A DNA stretch of 64,000 bases, from NCBI RefSeq assembly GCF_014518315.1, contig NZ_JACVEL010000001.1, positions 496,001 through 560,000 of the forward strand, in the 5' to 3' direction. The DNA is from Taishania pollutisoli. GTDB lineage: Bacteria > Bacteroidota > Bacteroidia > Flavobacteriales_D > Crocinitomicaceae. Below are positions 1-9,824 of this stretch, piece after piece. The translations under genes were made by a program, and so were the position numbers. Every line of letters begins with the position of its first letter. Positions within the stretch are counted from its first letter, which is position 1. Under the pieces are notes generated by a model, which saw only the letters and a program-made list of their open reading frames with translations, was not told the origin of the DNA and made no database searches.

Positions 1-1036
1 TAAAGTAAATAACCACCAATATGAGTAATCCTATGAGAATAATACTCAGTGGGACAAGATTGAGCATTGTGATATTATCAAGAATAACATCTATTCGTGA
101 ACTGTGCCATACCCCTGCACGCTCTTCGATCTTTTCAGCAATTTCCTTAGTAATGGAATAATCTGTAAAAATGAAGATCAGCAACCATTTAAACATCCAG
201 GTAAGCAGGTACCCAAAAAACCAAAGCAGCGAATACCCGACAATGGTTTTGAATTTTTGAAACCAGTCAACAACCGCACCTTGACAAGCCACCCATACCA
301 GCAGCGGAATACCCAATGTAATAACCGGAGCCGTGAGCAGGTCAAAATAACTGGTAAGTGATCCCAGAATCAGGAATAAAACATCTACTCTTTTTTGTTG
401 GTTATTGTTCTTAAGCAGTGTAATCGATCCGATCATTGCAATCAGAAAGACGGGAGTAAACTGCAACGACATCAGAATCAGGTAATAATTGACAAAAACC
501 ATCCCGATCAACAGCAAATACATTTCAGGTTTCCTGATATTCCTGCTCAGCGCAGCAACAAAAGCAAAAATGACAACGCTGCATATCAGGAAGTTTATCC
601 ATCTTACTCCGGACAGATCTGAAGTAATAAACAGCCAGCGATATGCAAACGAACTCCCATGCCAGTATCTTCCATAAATAAAGTTGGGTTCATGCATTTT
701 TTTCTGTATTCCCAGATTAATGTGGATTGTAGCGTCCAAAGAATTCTCATTTGAATAGTACCATTGCGGGAACAACAAATATTTAAAGGGTTTATGCGGA
801 CTGGTATTGTAGATCATATTCATAATCAGGTAATCCGTAAAGTTATCAGCCTGGTGAGCCGGCTCCCTGATCAGGTATTGTGGGTATGCATGTTCGTCAT
901 TGTACATTTCCACGGAATGTACAATGTTTTCTTTAATTGATTCATTCGGAAGCAAACAGGAAATGGTTCCGAACACAATAAAACATAATTGTAGTATAAA
1001 AAACCATTTCGTGTAGGTAAGTAATTGTTTTCTCAT
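1..1036 (-). CDS. Polytopic membrane protein, C-terminus beyond the left edge
   Basis: Reading the minus strand from an ATG at 1036 gives 345 codons without a stop down to the window edge, so the gene is real but truncated. The first ~28 residues form a hydrophobic anchor. A soluble loop of about 110 residues follows, with an RYWHGSS motif, and then at least six more membrane segments. Inside them is a conserved-looking LTSYFDLLTAPVITLGIPL stretch. From memory, RYWHG and TSYFDxLT motifs occur in uncharacterised multi-membrane proteins of Firmicutes and Bacteroidota, sometimes near surface polysaccharide genes; I cannot name a reaction. Small plus-strand ORFs over this stretch are shadows. A role in envelope glycan assembly is only a guess. 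Confidence 0.85.
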   Translation of the reverse strand, partial: MRKQLLTYTKWFFILQLCFIVFGTISCLLPNESIKENIVHSVEMYNDEHAYPQYLIREPAHQADNFTDYLIMNMIYNTSPHKPFKYLLFPQWYYSNENSLDATIHINLGIQKKMHEPNFIYGRYWHGSSFAYRWLFITSDLSGVRWINFLICSVVIFAFVAALSRNIRKPEMYLLLIGMVFVNYYLILMSLQFTPVFLIAMIGSITLLKNNNQQKRVDVLFLILGSLTSYFDLLTAPVITLGIPLLVWVACQGAVVDWFQKFKTIVGYSLLWFFGYLLTWMFKWLLIFIFTDYSITKEIAEKIEERAGVWHSSRIDVILDNITMLNLVPLSIILIGLLILVVIYF

Positions 1037-1100
1037 TCTTAACAATCATTTGGTTCACGAAGATATGTAAAATGTTTTTGTTAATCTGTGCTTTGGTGTT

Positions 1101-2555
1101 TTATCGAATCATTTGCAGCGCAACCGGACGTAAAAACCGGTAAATACTTTGTGTACCAACTGCTGTAAAACGACTGTCGGAAGCGGCTGGATAAGTACCT
1201 CCGTGCACCATGGCATCACAAACGGTAACCCCTGTGGGAACACCATTAAAAATAATTCTGCCTGCTTTCTCTTTCGCGCAGTCAATGATTTCTTCATGGG
1301 TTCGGAATTCCTCCTCCGATCCGATAAATGTCGTTGTCAGCTGCCCTCCCAGTTTGTGAAGCATTTCCATTAATTCTTCCCGGGACTTGTACAACACAAC
1401 GATCGCCTGGGGTCCGAAAAATTCTTCATAGAAATTGTAATCGTTCAGGTATTCCCGGGCACTCACTTCCCGCAATACGGGTTGAGAATGATACGGTTGC
1501 TTGCATTTAATCCACTCAAATGATTCTTCGACCTGTTCTTTATAATTTTTAAACAAATTCGGATGCAGGTGACATTTCGGCTCGGTTACTGAAAGTTGTT
1601 GTTTAAGTTCTGCAACAAACTGCATTCCTTCGGTCGATTGGTTTACAAACAATAATCCTGGTTTTGTACAGAACTGTCCGGCATCATTGGAAATAGACCC
1701 TGTAAATTTATCGATCCACAATTCCAGGTTTTTCTCCAGTTCCGATTGAAAAAACACAACAGGATTGATGCTTCCCATTTCAGCAAAAACAGGAATCGGT
1801 GCATCGCGTTTTGCAGAAAGGTCCATCAATGCCCTTCCCCCCCGGATTGAACCTGTAAATCCAACCGCTTTGATGTATTCATTTCCAACCAGTTCTTCTC
1901 CGATATCGTGCCCATTGTCCAACAGGTGTGAGAAGACACCATCCGGCAATTGATGCTCCTGCGCTACTTTGATGATACATTCCGCTACCAGCCAGCTTGT
2001 TCCGGCATGCATCGGATGTGCTTTTACAATTACCGGGCAACCGGCAGCGAGTGCGGAGGCCGTATCTCCACCTGCTGTAGAATAGGCAAAAGGGAAATTA
2101 CTCGATCCGAAAACAGCAACAGGTCCAATTGCCTGAAGACGGGTTTCTATCTTAAACGGCACCTGTTCCGGCTCACTTACCAGCGGACGGTTCCAGTGTT
2201 CATACAATAAATAATGACCATAATTTCTCAATTGAAAGATCGTCCGGTCCAATTCCGAATTCGCTCGTTGGACAGACAAACTGGATTCTTTACAGTACAT
2301 ATTTGTCAGTTCCGAACGTTTCAACTCCAATTCATCTGCAATTCCATTCAAAAAATCAACCCGGACCGAAACTTCGGTATTTTTAAATAGCCGGGCGGCT
2401 TTGGATGCCAGAACAGCTGCACGTTGCGCATCTTTTATCGTTACCACACAATATTCTTCTTTATTCACTTCATTTTGAAGGCAATTGAATGTAGAAAACC
2501 TGGTTGTAGTATCTTCTGAAAACGTATAGCCAATTCTACTCGTGTACAACATCAT
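1101..2555 (-). CDS. Aldehyde dehydrogenase, 2,5-dioxovalerate (ketoglutarate semialdehyde) type
   Basis: A 484-residue NAD(P)-dependent aldehyde dehydrogenase of the family that oxidises alpha-ketoglutarate semialdehyde to 2-oxoglutarate, the last step of non-phosphorylative pentose, sugar-acid or hydroxyproline breakdown. The GPVAVFGSSNFPFA segment (about 144-157) and the AAGCPVIVKAHPMH cofactor segment (about 171-184) are typical of this subgroup. Glu259 (AEMGSINP) and Cys296 (GQFCTKPG) fit the catalytic pair. Length is slightly below the usual ~500-525. The first two codons are both ATG (2555 and 2552), so the start is uncertain by one residue. No pathway partners are adjacent, so the substrate is inferred from family resemblance. 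Confidence 0.88.
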   Translation of the reverse strand: MMLYTSRIGYTFSEDTTTRFSTFNCLQNEVNKEEYCVVTIKDAQRAAVLASKAARLFKNTEVSVRVDFLNGIADELELKRSELTNMYCKESSLSVQRANSELDRTIFQLRNYGHYLLYEHWNRPLVSEPEQVPFKIETRLQAIGPVAVFGSSNFPFAYSTAGGDTASALAAGCPVIVKAHPMHAGTSWLVAECIIKVAQEHQLPDGVFSHLLDNGHDIGEELVGNEYIKAVGFTGSIRGGRALMDLSAKRDAPIPVFAEMGSINPVVFFQSELEKNLELWIDKFTGSISNDAGQFCTKPGLLFVNQSTEGMQFVAELKQQLSVTEPKCHLHPNLFKNYKEQVEESFEWIKCKQPYHSQPVLREVSAREYLNDYNFYEEFFGPQAIVVLYKSREELMEMLHKLGGQLTTTFIGSEEEFRTHEEIIDCAKEKAGRIIFNGVPTGVTVCDAMVHGGTYPAASDSRFTAVGTQSIYRFLRPVALQMIR

Positions 2556-2907
2556 GTTTGAAATTACAGTATGAAAAGTGATTAAACTACATATAAAATC
2601 CGATACCCGCTATACATTTCTCTCAAAAAATACAGACAAACGATCCAATGCATTTCCGGAAAAAATAAATCGGGTTTTTAAATCATTGAAATACAATCGG
2701 TCATATTTCTCCCTGAAACCGGGCTGTTCCATTGCATTCGGGGCAGATAAATCTTATCGTAATTTATCTCTTCCGGATATCATTTAAAACGGAAAATTCC
2801 ACCTTTATGTCAAATAAAACCATTTTATTGCCCGACTAATCAATAAATTATTATTTTTGAAGTCTACTATTTTGTATTTTTTACACACGAACTATTACAA
2901 ATTGCTT
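2556..2907. other. Intergenic region upstream of the adhesin
   Basis: About 350 bases between the divergent aldehyde dehydrogenase and the adhesin. The only feature I can support is the adhesin promoter near its right end. A 69-codon plus-strand ORF at 2578-2787 has no family features and basic, low-complexity content; I do not count it as a gene. Confidence 0.6.
2828..2859 (+). promoter_or_regulatory. Bacteroidota-type promoter of the adhesin cassette
   Basis: A TTG at 2828-2830 is followed after 21 bases by TATTTTTG (2852-2859), matching the TTG-N19-21-TAnnTTTG pattern of the Bacteroidota primary sigma factor. The TTG inside the -7 box is in frame with the adhesin and can be mistaken for its start codon. 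Confidence 0.7.
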
Positions 2908-5900
2908 ATGAAAATACACCCGATTCTTAAGGCAACGGTTTTATTCTTATTACCGTTATTCACCTCATCTTTGTACAGCCAGGTCTTTATTGAAAACAAA
3001 GGTCAGGTACTGGATTTTTATGAAAACCATCACCCGGAGGTCAGTTATTATTATGCTGATCATGCAGCAGCGGTTTATTTACAAAACGACCGGCTCGTCT
3101 ACAATTTTAAACAAAGTGAACAACTGGATCTTGCGCGTTTTCAGAATGACCGGGAAGGTTATGAAGAAGCTCTGAGAAATCAGCAGGCCGTTTACCATCG
3201 GTTAGACATGGTATTTCAACATGCACAGGCAAATCCCGTCATCTCAACAGGAAAACAAAGCCAGGGGGTGACTCATTATTATCTGAATAAACGAAATGGG
3301 ATCAGAGATGTACGTTCTTTTGAATCCGTTAAATACGAAAACATCTATCCCAATATTGATGTTGTTTTTTACCACACTCCCAATGGATTAAAATACGACC
3401 TTGTATTAAAAGCAGGAGCAAATATCCAGGACATTCATTTGAAGTTTGAGGGAGCAAAAGTCAGTATTGAAAATAAAAAACTGATCATTTCCGTGAACAA
3501 CCGGGAAATAACAGAGGAAATTCCGCTTTCCTTTATCGATGGAGACCAGGCACGTGCCGTTGAAGTAGAATATATCCTTCACAAAGACGGAACTGTCGGA
3601 TTCCGGTTAAAAGATCAGGTAACTTATACAACCTTAACCATTGATCCGGTATTGGAATGGGGTTCTTATTTTAACCTGGCATCCGGAACAGATCAATTGT
3701 ACGGTATTGCGAATCACCTGGACAATGACGGAAATTACTTTACTTACGGGATGGCTCAAAATGCGGCAAGTACTTATCCGGTAGTAAACCCGGGAGGTGC
3801 TTATACAACTGCTGCCAACGGATCAGCCGATGGTTATTTCGCGAAATTCAACGCCAACAGGCAACTCGTGTGGAGCACCTACCTCGGAGGTTCGGGGTAT
3901 GACGAAATCTATGACGGAGAAATCATTACCTCCAGAGGTACTACCCTTCACCTGGTCGGGGAGCGAATCACTACCGGTGCGCCTTTTACAAATGGCGGTG
4001 GATTCTTTCAGAATACTGCAGCACGAAATTTCTGGGCCCGTTTCAATAAAAATACCGGAGTACTGGAACACCTCACCAGCTTATCAAGCGGATACAAACC
4101 AAGCATTTCAATCAGTAACAGCGGGTTGGTAGCCATTGCAAATGATGCATATGATTTTAATACTTTGCCAATTTTAAACCGTGCAGGAGCTTACAACCAG
4201 GGAATCAACGGTGGTACAAAAGACATGGGATTGCTCTTATTCAATGCCTCCTATACACAGATTTGGGGAACATTTATGGGAGGAACGGGTTCGCAAGAAA
4301 ACTTTATGTGCGCCTTTGACAGCAATGACAACATCTACTTTGTAGGTGAAACCTCCAATAATGCCGGATTGGTCAATTTACCCGGGGCGTATAATCAAAG
4401 TACAGTTGGCGGAGGAACGGATGTAATGCTGGGTAAATTCACCAACACAGGACAATTGGTCTGGAGTACCTTGTACGGAGGGAATGGATCAGATGCACGA
4501 AGAGGTCAGCAGGGACACGGAGCAAGAATTTTAGTTCATCCGACAACCAATGAACTCATCCTGGCATTTAATACAACCAGTAACAACTTACCGGTAACCA
4601 ATTTACCGGGAGCATATAACAAAACAGCTCCTACACACATTGATTTCGGTGGATCTTCCGGTTCTTTCTGGAATTATGCCGCCCATTTATGTAAGTTTTC
4701 GACAGCAGGAGCATTGAATTATTCCACCTATTATTATAGTGAAACCGGAGGAGGTGATCTCATCGAGAATATTGCGTTCGGAGGATGTAATAAATTCTAC
4801 ATCGGAAGCGCCGGAGAGGCAACCAAGCAATTAACAGGAGCCGGTTCCGGTTATAACTTAACACAAGGAACGGGAGCCGGAAGAAGCGGGTACATTACCA
4901 TGTTGAGTTCTTCCACTTTCGCATTTGAATGGGACAGTTACATCAATCCGAATATATCAAGTGAGGCAAATGTTGCCGCGAACATCAACCAGGCACCTTT
5001 TTATACAGCAACGACTTTATATTATAACAATCTACCTGTCGTTGATCCTGGAAACGGTGCTTATTATAACGGAACATCATCCAATCCTTCAGGTGCCGGA
5101 GTGGGAATCTCTCAATTTCACCCTTCATTACCACCTGACGTTACGGATGTATCTCTTTGCTCCGGAGCATCTGTCGGTTTGACTGCCAGCGGGGGAATGG
5201 GAGCGCCTTACAATTGGTACAGCTCGCAGAGTTCACCGACAGTACTTCATACAGGGGCGACATATAATGTAAGTCCGACAACGACAACAACATATTATGT
5301 GTCATCCGGAACAGGAATGTGTGCCAGTCCACGCGTACCTGTTACCGCAAACGTAACAACTGTAACTACCGGAACAGCAAGCATTAACCCAACATCAGCA
5401 TGTTCCGGTTCAAGTGCGACATTAACATTAGCAGGTCATTCAGGAACCATTCAGTGGGAAGCTTCAACAAACGGTGGAGCTAACTGGACCACTATTTCCG
5501 GGGCAACAACAACTCCTTATGTTGTCAACAACATTACGACTTCGACAAGTTACAGAGCAGTTGTAACCAATGGTTCATGTACCGGAAATTCCAATACCGT
5601 TTCCATTACAATTACACCAACAGTAATACCAAATGTCATGATTTCAGGAGCTCCGGGATCGGCGATCTGTTCAGGAACAAGCGTCACATTTACTGCAAAT
5701 CCGACGAACGGGGGAGCAGCACCAACGTATCAGTGGCAAATCAATGGTGGAGACGTATCCGGAGCGACAAACAGTACATTTACTACCTCCTCACTCAACA
5801 ACGGAGATGTAGTAACAGTCATCATGACTTCAAATGCACCATGTGCCTCACCGGCAACAGCATCTGCTTCCACTTCTGCAATCTCAGTGATTACTACCGT

Positions 5901-8874
5901 AACACCGGGCGTAACGATTTCAGGGACTCCGGGAGCAGCAATCTGTTCAGGAACAAGTGTAACATTTACCGCAAATCCGACGAACGGCGGAACCACACCA
6001 ACCTATCAATGGCAGGTAAACGGTGGAAATGTACCCGGGGCAACCAACAGTACGTTCACAACATCCTCCCTCAACAACGGAGATGTAGTAACGGTAATCA
6101 TGACTTCAAATGCTACGTGCGCGTCACCGGCAACAGCATCTGCTTCAACAAGCACAATTACTGTAACTCCTACCGTAACGCCAGGTGTAACAATTTCAGG
6201 AGCTCCGGGGGCGGCAATCTGCTCGGGTACCAGTGTAACGTTCACAGCAAATCCGACAAACGGCGGGACCACACCGACCTATCAATGGCAGGTAAACGGT
6301 GGAAATATAGCAGGGGCGACAAACAACACATTTACACCGACTTCTATCAACAATGGAGATGTAATAACAGTCATCATGACTTCAAATGCACCATGTGCCT
6401 CACCAACAACAGCATCTGCTTCCACTTCTGCAATCTCAGTGATTACTACCGTAACACCAGGTGTAACAATTTCAGGAACTCCGGGAGCAGCTATTTGCTC
6501 CGGAACAAGTGTAACATTCACCGCAAATCCGACGAACGGCGGCACTTCTCCCGGATATCAATGGCAAATCAACGGTGGAAATGTACCAGGAGCAACCAAC
6601 AGTACGTTCACAACATCCTCCCTCAACAACGGTGATGTGGTAACGGTAATCTTAACATCGAATGCTCCGTGCGCGTCACCAGTTACAGCATCTGCTTCAA
6701 CAAGCGCAATTACTGTAACTCCTACCGTAACGCCAGGTGTAACAATTTCAGGGACTCCGGGAGCGGCAATCTGTTCGGGTACCAGTGTGACCTTCACAGC
6801 AAATCCGACGAACGGCGGAACCACACCAACCTATCAATGGCAGGTAAACGGTGGAAATGTACCCGGGGCAACCAACAGTACGTTCACAACATCCTCCCTC
6901 AACAACGGTGATGTGGTAACGGTCATCATGACTTCAAACGCACCATGCGCCTCACCGGCATCCGGGTCTGCTTCTACAACCGCAATTACTGTAACAACAA
7001 CGGTTGTTCCTTCAGTCAGTATAACGGGTGATGCTGTTACTGGTTTGTGTGCAGGTTCAACTGTTAACTTAACAGCCAATCCGACGAACGGTGGAACGAC
7101 ACCGACCTATCAATGGCAGATTAACGGCAGCAATGTGTCCGGAGCAACGAACAGTACCTTCAGTACATCCGGATTGAATAACGGCGATGTCATAACGGTC
7201 ATCATGATGTCAAGTTCCCCGTGTGCATCACCTGCTACAGCATCTGACGACACTCCTGCGGCAGTAATTGTTGCCAATGTCACTCCTTCTGTCACTATCA
7301 CTGGAACACCATCAGCGATGATTTGTTCAGGAACCAGTGTCACATTTACGGCGAATCCGACAAACGGCGGAACGACACCAACTTATCAATGGCAGGTAAA
7401 CGGCGCTGATATGCCGGGAGCAACCGGGTCAACTTACACCACTTCCACTCTCAATAACGGAGACGTGGTATCTGTTGTACTCACATCCGATGATCCGTGC
7501 GCATCTCCTTTAACGGCAACGGCGACAACAGGAGCCGGAACCATTCAGGTCGGAGATGATCAGGATCCTGTTATTTCCAACTGTCCGGCAAATATTACTG
7601 TTTCATCTGTAGGTTCATGTACTGCAACAGTGACCTGGACTGCACCAACAGCAACAGACAATTGTTCTACCCCTTCACTGACTACAAGTCATAACCCGGG
7701 AGATATTTTCCCGGCGGGGACAACAGTGGTTACCTACACTGCAACAGATGCGGCAGGAAATGTAGCAACCTGTACATTCAATGTAACCGTTGAGGATGAT
7801 ATTGACCCGGTAATTGTAGATTGCCAGGGAGATACGACACTCCAGATAACTGCTGCTAATTGTGAAACGACACTACCGGATTATACCGGATTGGTTACTG
7901 CAACCGATAACTGTACAGGAACAATTACCTACACCCAAAGTCCGGCAGCAGGGACAACGGTTTCTACAACAGACGGATCGATTACTGTAACAATTACAGC
8001 CGAAGACGCATCCGGAAACCAGGCGACTTGTTCGTTTGAGGTAACAATTGTTGATAACGTGCCACAATCCAATGCAGGATCTCCGATTTCTTCTGTTCAG
8101 TTGTGTTCATCAACAGGAAGTATTGATCTTGTGACACTGCTACCGAATGATGCTGATCCGGGAGGAAGCTGGATCGTTAGCTCATCAGGGCTAAACCCGG
8201 GGAATGCACTGAATGGAACGGTATTGACTGTCGAGAACCTGCCGGCAGGTTCATACATCTTTGATTACGTTGTGGGAATCTGTAAATCTGATACACTGGA
8301 AGTAATCATAAATGTTTTCACTGACTATAACGTTGATCCGGGAGAAGAAAATCCGGGAACTGCGTTCTGTCCGAAAAATATAAGCCAAATTGATTTGAAC
8401 ACGTTCCTGGCGAATCCGCATCCAAATGGCGTATGGTCAGCGACTGGTGCCGATTCTATTTATTTGAATCCGAATGGTAACCTGAACATTACCAATTTGG
8501 AAAACGGCGCTTATACATACGTGTATACGATATCAAAAGGTAGTTGCGGAAATACAAGTGTAACGGTTACCATTATTATCAATTGTAAAGAATTTGATAT
8601 TCCGAATTACGTGACTGCAAACGGAGACGGTGTTGACGATGTATTTGTGATCCAGGGAATTGAAAATTTCCCTGACAATGAACTAACGATTTACAATCGT
8701 TGGGGAAATGTCGTGTATCATACAACCAATTACCAGAATGACTGGGACGGACGCAGTACAAGTAAGCTCAATGTCGGTGGTGATGAATTACCAACGGGGA
8801 CGTATTACTATGTACTTGATACACAATCCGAACTACACGGAGTAAAAACAGGGTTCATTTACCTGGAACGCTAA
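2908..8874 (+). CDS. Giant T9SS type B surface protein with seven Ig-like repeats
   Basis: A 1988-residue secreted protein. I choose ATG 2908 because it begins a clean signal peptide (MKIHPILKATVLFLLPLF, then SLYSQ) and because the earlier in-frame TTG at 2857 lies inside the promoter. The order is: an N-terminal DUF7948-like module (about 25-240, ENKGQV motif); SBBP/beta-propeller-like segments with WSTYLGG-type motifs (about 250-740); two Ig/PKD-like domains; seven 92-residue repeats (910-1553), each with an ICSG and a PCASP-type cysteine; two HYR-like domains (DPVISNCP, DNCSTP); another Ig-like part; and a type B sorting domain (about 1896-1988, NGDGVDDVF through YYYVLD). It should be exported by T9SS and act as an adhesin or motility-type surface protein. 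The ligand is unknown. PorP/SprF and OmpA genes follow at once. Confidence 0.93.
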   Translation: MKIHPILKATVLFLLPLFTSSLYSQVFIENKGQVLDFYENHHPEVSYYYADHAAAVYLQNDRLVYNFKQSEQLDLARFQNDREGYEEALRNQQAVYHRLDMVFQHAQANPVISTGKQSQGVTHYYLNKRNGIRDVRSFESVKYENIYPNIDVVFYHTPNGLKYDLVLKAGANIQDIHLKFEGAKVSIENKKLIISVNNREITEEIPLSFIDGDQARAVEVEYILHKDGTVGFRLKDQVTYTTLTIDPVLEWGSYFNLASGTDQLYGIANHLDNDGNYFTYGMAQNAASTYPVVNPGGAYTTAANGSADGYFAKFNANRQLVWSTYLGGSGYDEIYDGEIITSRGTTLHLVGERITTGAPFTNGGGFFQNTAARNFWARFNKNTGVLEHLTSLSSGYKPSISISNSGLVAIANDAYDFNTLPILNRAGAYNQGINGGTKDMGLLLFNASYTQIWGTFMGGTGSQENFMCAFDSNDNIYFVGETSNNAGLVNLPGAYNQSTVGGGTDVMLGKFTNTGQLVWSTLYGGNGSDARRGQQGHGARILVHPTTNELILAFNTTSNNLPVTNLPGAYNKTAPTHIDFGGSSGSFWNYAAHLCKFSTAGALNYSTYYYSETGGGDLIENIAFGGCNKFYIGSAGEATKQLTGAGSGYNLTQGTGAGRSGYITMLSSSTFAFEWDSYINPNISSEANVAANINQAPFYTATTLYYNNLPVVDPGNGAYYNGTSSNPSGAGVGISQFHPSLPPDVTDVSLCSGASVGLTASGGMGAPYNWYSSQSSPTVLHTGATYNVSPTTTTTYYVSSGTGMCASPRVPVTANVTTVTTGTASINPTSACSGSSATLTLAGHSGTIQWEASTNGGANWTTISGATTTPYVVNNITTSTSYRAVVTNGSCTGNSNTVSITITPTVIPNVMISGAPGSAICSGTSVTFTANPTNGGAAPTYQWQINGGDVSGATNSTFTTSSLNNGDVVTVIMTSNAPCASPATASASTSAISVITTVTPGVTISGTPGAAICSGTSVTFTANPTNGGTTPTYQWQVNGGNVPGATNSTFTTSSLNNGDVVTVIMTSNATCASPATASASTSTITVTPTVTPGVTISGAPGAAICSGTSVTFTANPTNGGTTPTYQWQVNGGNIAGATNNTFTPTSINNGDVITVIMTSNAPCASPTTASASTSAISVITTVTPGVTISGTPGAAICSGTSVTFTANPTNGGTSPGYQWQINGGNVPGATNSTFTTSSLNNGDVVTVILTSNAPCASPVTASASTSAITVTPTVTPGVTISGTPGAAICSGTSVTFTANPTNGGTTPTYQWQVNGGNVPGATNSTFTTSSLNNGDVVTVIMTSNAPCASPASGSASTTAITVTTTVVPSVSITGDAVTGLCAGSTVNLTANPTNGGTTPTYQWQINGSNVSGATNSTFSTSGLNNGDVITVIMMSSSPCASPATASDDTPAAVIVANVTPSVTITGTPSAMICSGTSVTFTANPTNGGTTPTYQWQVNGADMPGATGSTYTTSTLNNGDVVSVVLTSDDPCASPLTATATTGAGTIQVGDDQDPVISNCPANITVSSVGSCTATVTWTAPTATDNCSTPSLTTSHNPGDIFPAGTTVVTYTATDAAGNVATCTFNVTVEDDIDPVIVDCQGDTTLQITAANCETTLPDYTGLVTATDNCTGTITYTQSPAAGTTVSTTDGSITVTITAEDASGNQATCSFEVTIVDNVPQSNAGSPISSVQLCSSTGSIDLVTLLPNDADPGGSWIVSSSGLNPGNALNGTVLTVENLPAGSYIFDYVVGICKSDTLEVIINVFTDYNVDPGEENPGTAFCPKNISQIDLNTFLANPHPNGVWSATGADSIYLNPNGNLNITNLENGAYTYVYTISKGSCGNTSVTVTIIINCKEFDIPNYVTANGDGVDDVFVIQGIENFPDNELTIYNRWGNVVYHTTNYQNDWDGRSTSKLNVGGDELPTGTYYYVLDTQSELHGVKTGFIYLER
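5635..7566 (+). repeat. Seven tandem 276-bp repeats inside the adhesin gene
   Basis: Equivalent codons (V-x-I-x-G) start at 5635, 5911, 6187, 6463, 6739, 7015 and 7291, so every period is exactly 276 bp (92 codons). Copies 1-5 are very alike; copies 6 and 7 are diverged. The linkers alternate (ISVITT after copies 1 and 3, ITVTPT after copies 2 and 4), which indicates an older 552-bp two-unit duplication. Antisense ORFs of about 80-88 codons recur once per unit as by-products of the repeat. Confidence 0.95.
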
Positions 8875-8898
8875 TCAACACCTTAAAAAACACTGGTT

Positions 8899-9807
8899 AT
8901 GAAAAATTTAAAATTCATCTTAATAGTTATCTTGTCAGGTACAGGAATCTATGCAAACGCACAGCAGGATCCACATTTTACACAGTACTTTGACAATACA
9001 TTGTTTTACAATCCGGCATACGCCGGAAGCAGGGACATGTTGAATGTTACTGCTATACACCGCGAACAGTGGGCTGGTGTTGACGGACGTCCGCGCTCTA
9101 CAACGTTGAGTATCCACTCCCCGCTTCCTTACGAGTCCGTAGGAGTTGGAATAACAGCAGTGAATGACATGGCAGGACCTATTCGCCAGACAATTATTGC
9201 CGCAGACATCAGTTACTCACTTCGTTTTAAAAACAAAACAAAACTTTCATTCGGAGTAAAAGCCGGTGTCAACCTGCTTGGATTCGACAGGGATAAGTTG
9301 TACAATGCGGGGAATCCGGTTTCTGCAATGCAACAAATTGAAAACCGGGCGAATCCAAATATCGGGTTTGGTGTATTGTACCACGGGCCAAAATTCTTCT
9401 TTGGGGTAAGTACGCCTAAATTGATTCAGAACACATATGACGGCACTGATTTTAACAAAGAGAAACGTCACTATTTTGCTACGTTGGGGTATATTTTCAA
9501 ACTCCATGAGAAGTGGAAGTTGCGTCCTTCCGCTCAATTCAAAATTACGGAAGGAGCACCGTTCAGCATGGATGCATCCCTGGCGGCAATTTACAACGAC
9601 AGATTGTGGTTTGGTGCATTGTACCGTCTGGATGCCGCGCTGGGAGCATTTGTCCAGGTGCAGATTTCTCCCCAGTTTAAATTGGGAATCGCATCAGATT
9701 TCGGAACACAGAAGTTGAGACAATACAACTCCGGTACATTTGAAGTCTTGTTATCGTATGATTTTAATTTCCTCAAAAAAGGAGTGTACTCACCACGCTA
9801 TTTCTAA
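8899..9807 (+). CDS. PorP/SprF family type IX secretion outer-membrane protein
   Basis: A 302-residue protein with a signal peptide ending near ANAQ (about residue 21). The mature start QQDPHFTQYFDNTLFYNPAY is the signature of the PorP/SprF family, predicted outer-membrane beta-barrels. SprF is needed for secretion of the gliding adhesin SprB, and PorP-like genes commonly sit beside genes for type B sorted proteins. Here it follows the adhesin stop by 24 bases and precedes the OmpA gene by a few bases, so it is probably the dedicated outer-membrane partner of this adhesin. Amphipathic strand patterns run to the C-terminus. No promoter is seen upstream, which fits co-transcription. Confidence 0.93.
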   Translation: MKNLKFILIVILSGTGIYANAQQDPHFTQYFDNTLFYNPAYAGSRDMLNVTAIHREQWAGVDGRPRSTTLSIHSPLPYESVGVGITAVNDMAGPIRQTIIAADISYSLRFKNKTKLSFGVKAGVNLLGFDRDKLYNAGNPVSAMQQIENRANPNIGFGVLYHGPKFFFGVSTPKLIQNTYDGTDFNKEKRHYFATLGYIFKLHEKWKLRPSAQFKITEGAPFSMDASLAAIYNDRLWFGALYRLDAALGAFVQVQISPQFKLGIASDFGTQKLRQYNSGTFEVLLSYDFNFLKKGVYSPRYF

Positions 9808-9824
9808 ATATAATGCATTCGACG

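Noticed and set aside
2578..2787. 69-codon plus-strand ORF in the adhesin leader region
   Set aside because: No family features, and it precedes the only visible promoter.
5577..6635. 352-codon plus-strand ORF in another frame of the adhesin
   Set aside because: It is Arg/Ser/Asn/Cys-rich and repeats with the adhesin unit. The length comes from the stop-poor repeat, not from a second gene.
5730..7343. Six minus-strand ORFs of 77-88 codons, one per adhesin repeat
   Set aside because: They recur with the same 276-bp period as the plus-strand repeat and have low-complexity Val/Ala/Pro content; they are antisense shadows of the adhesin.
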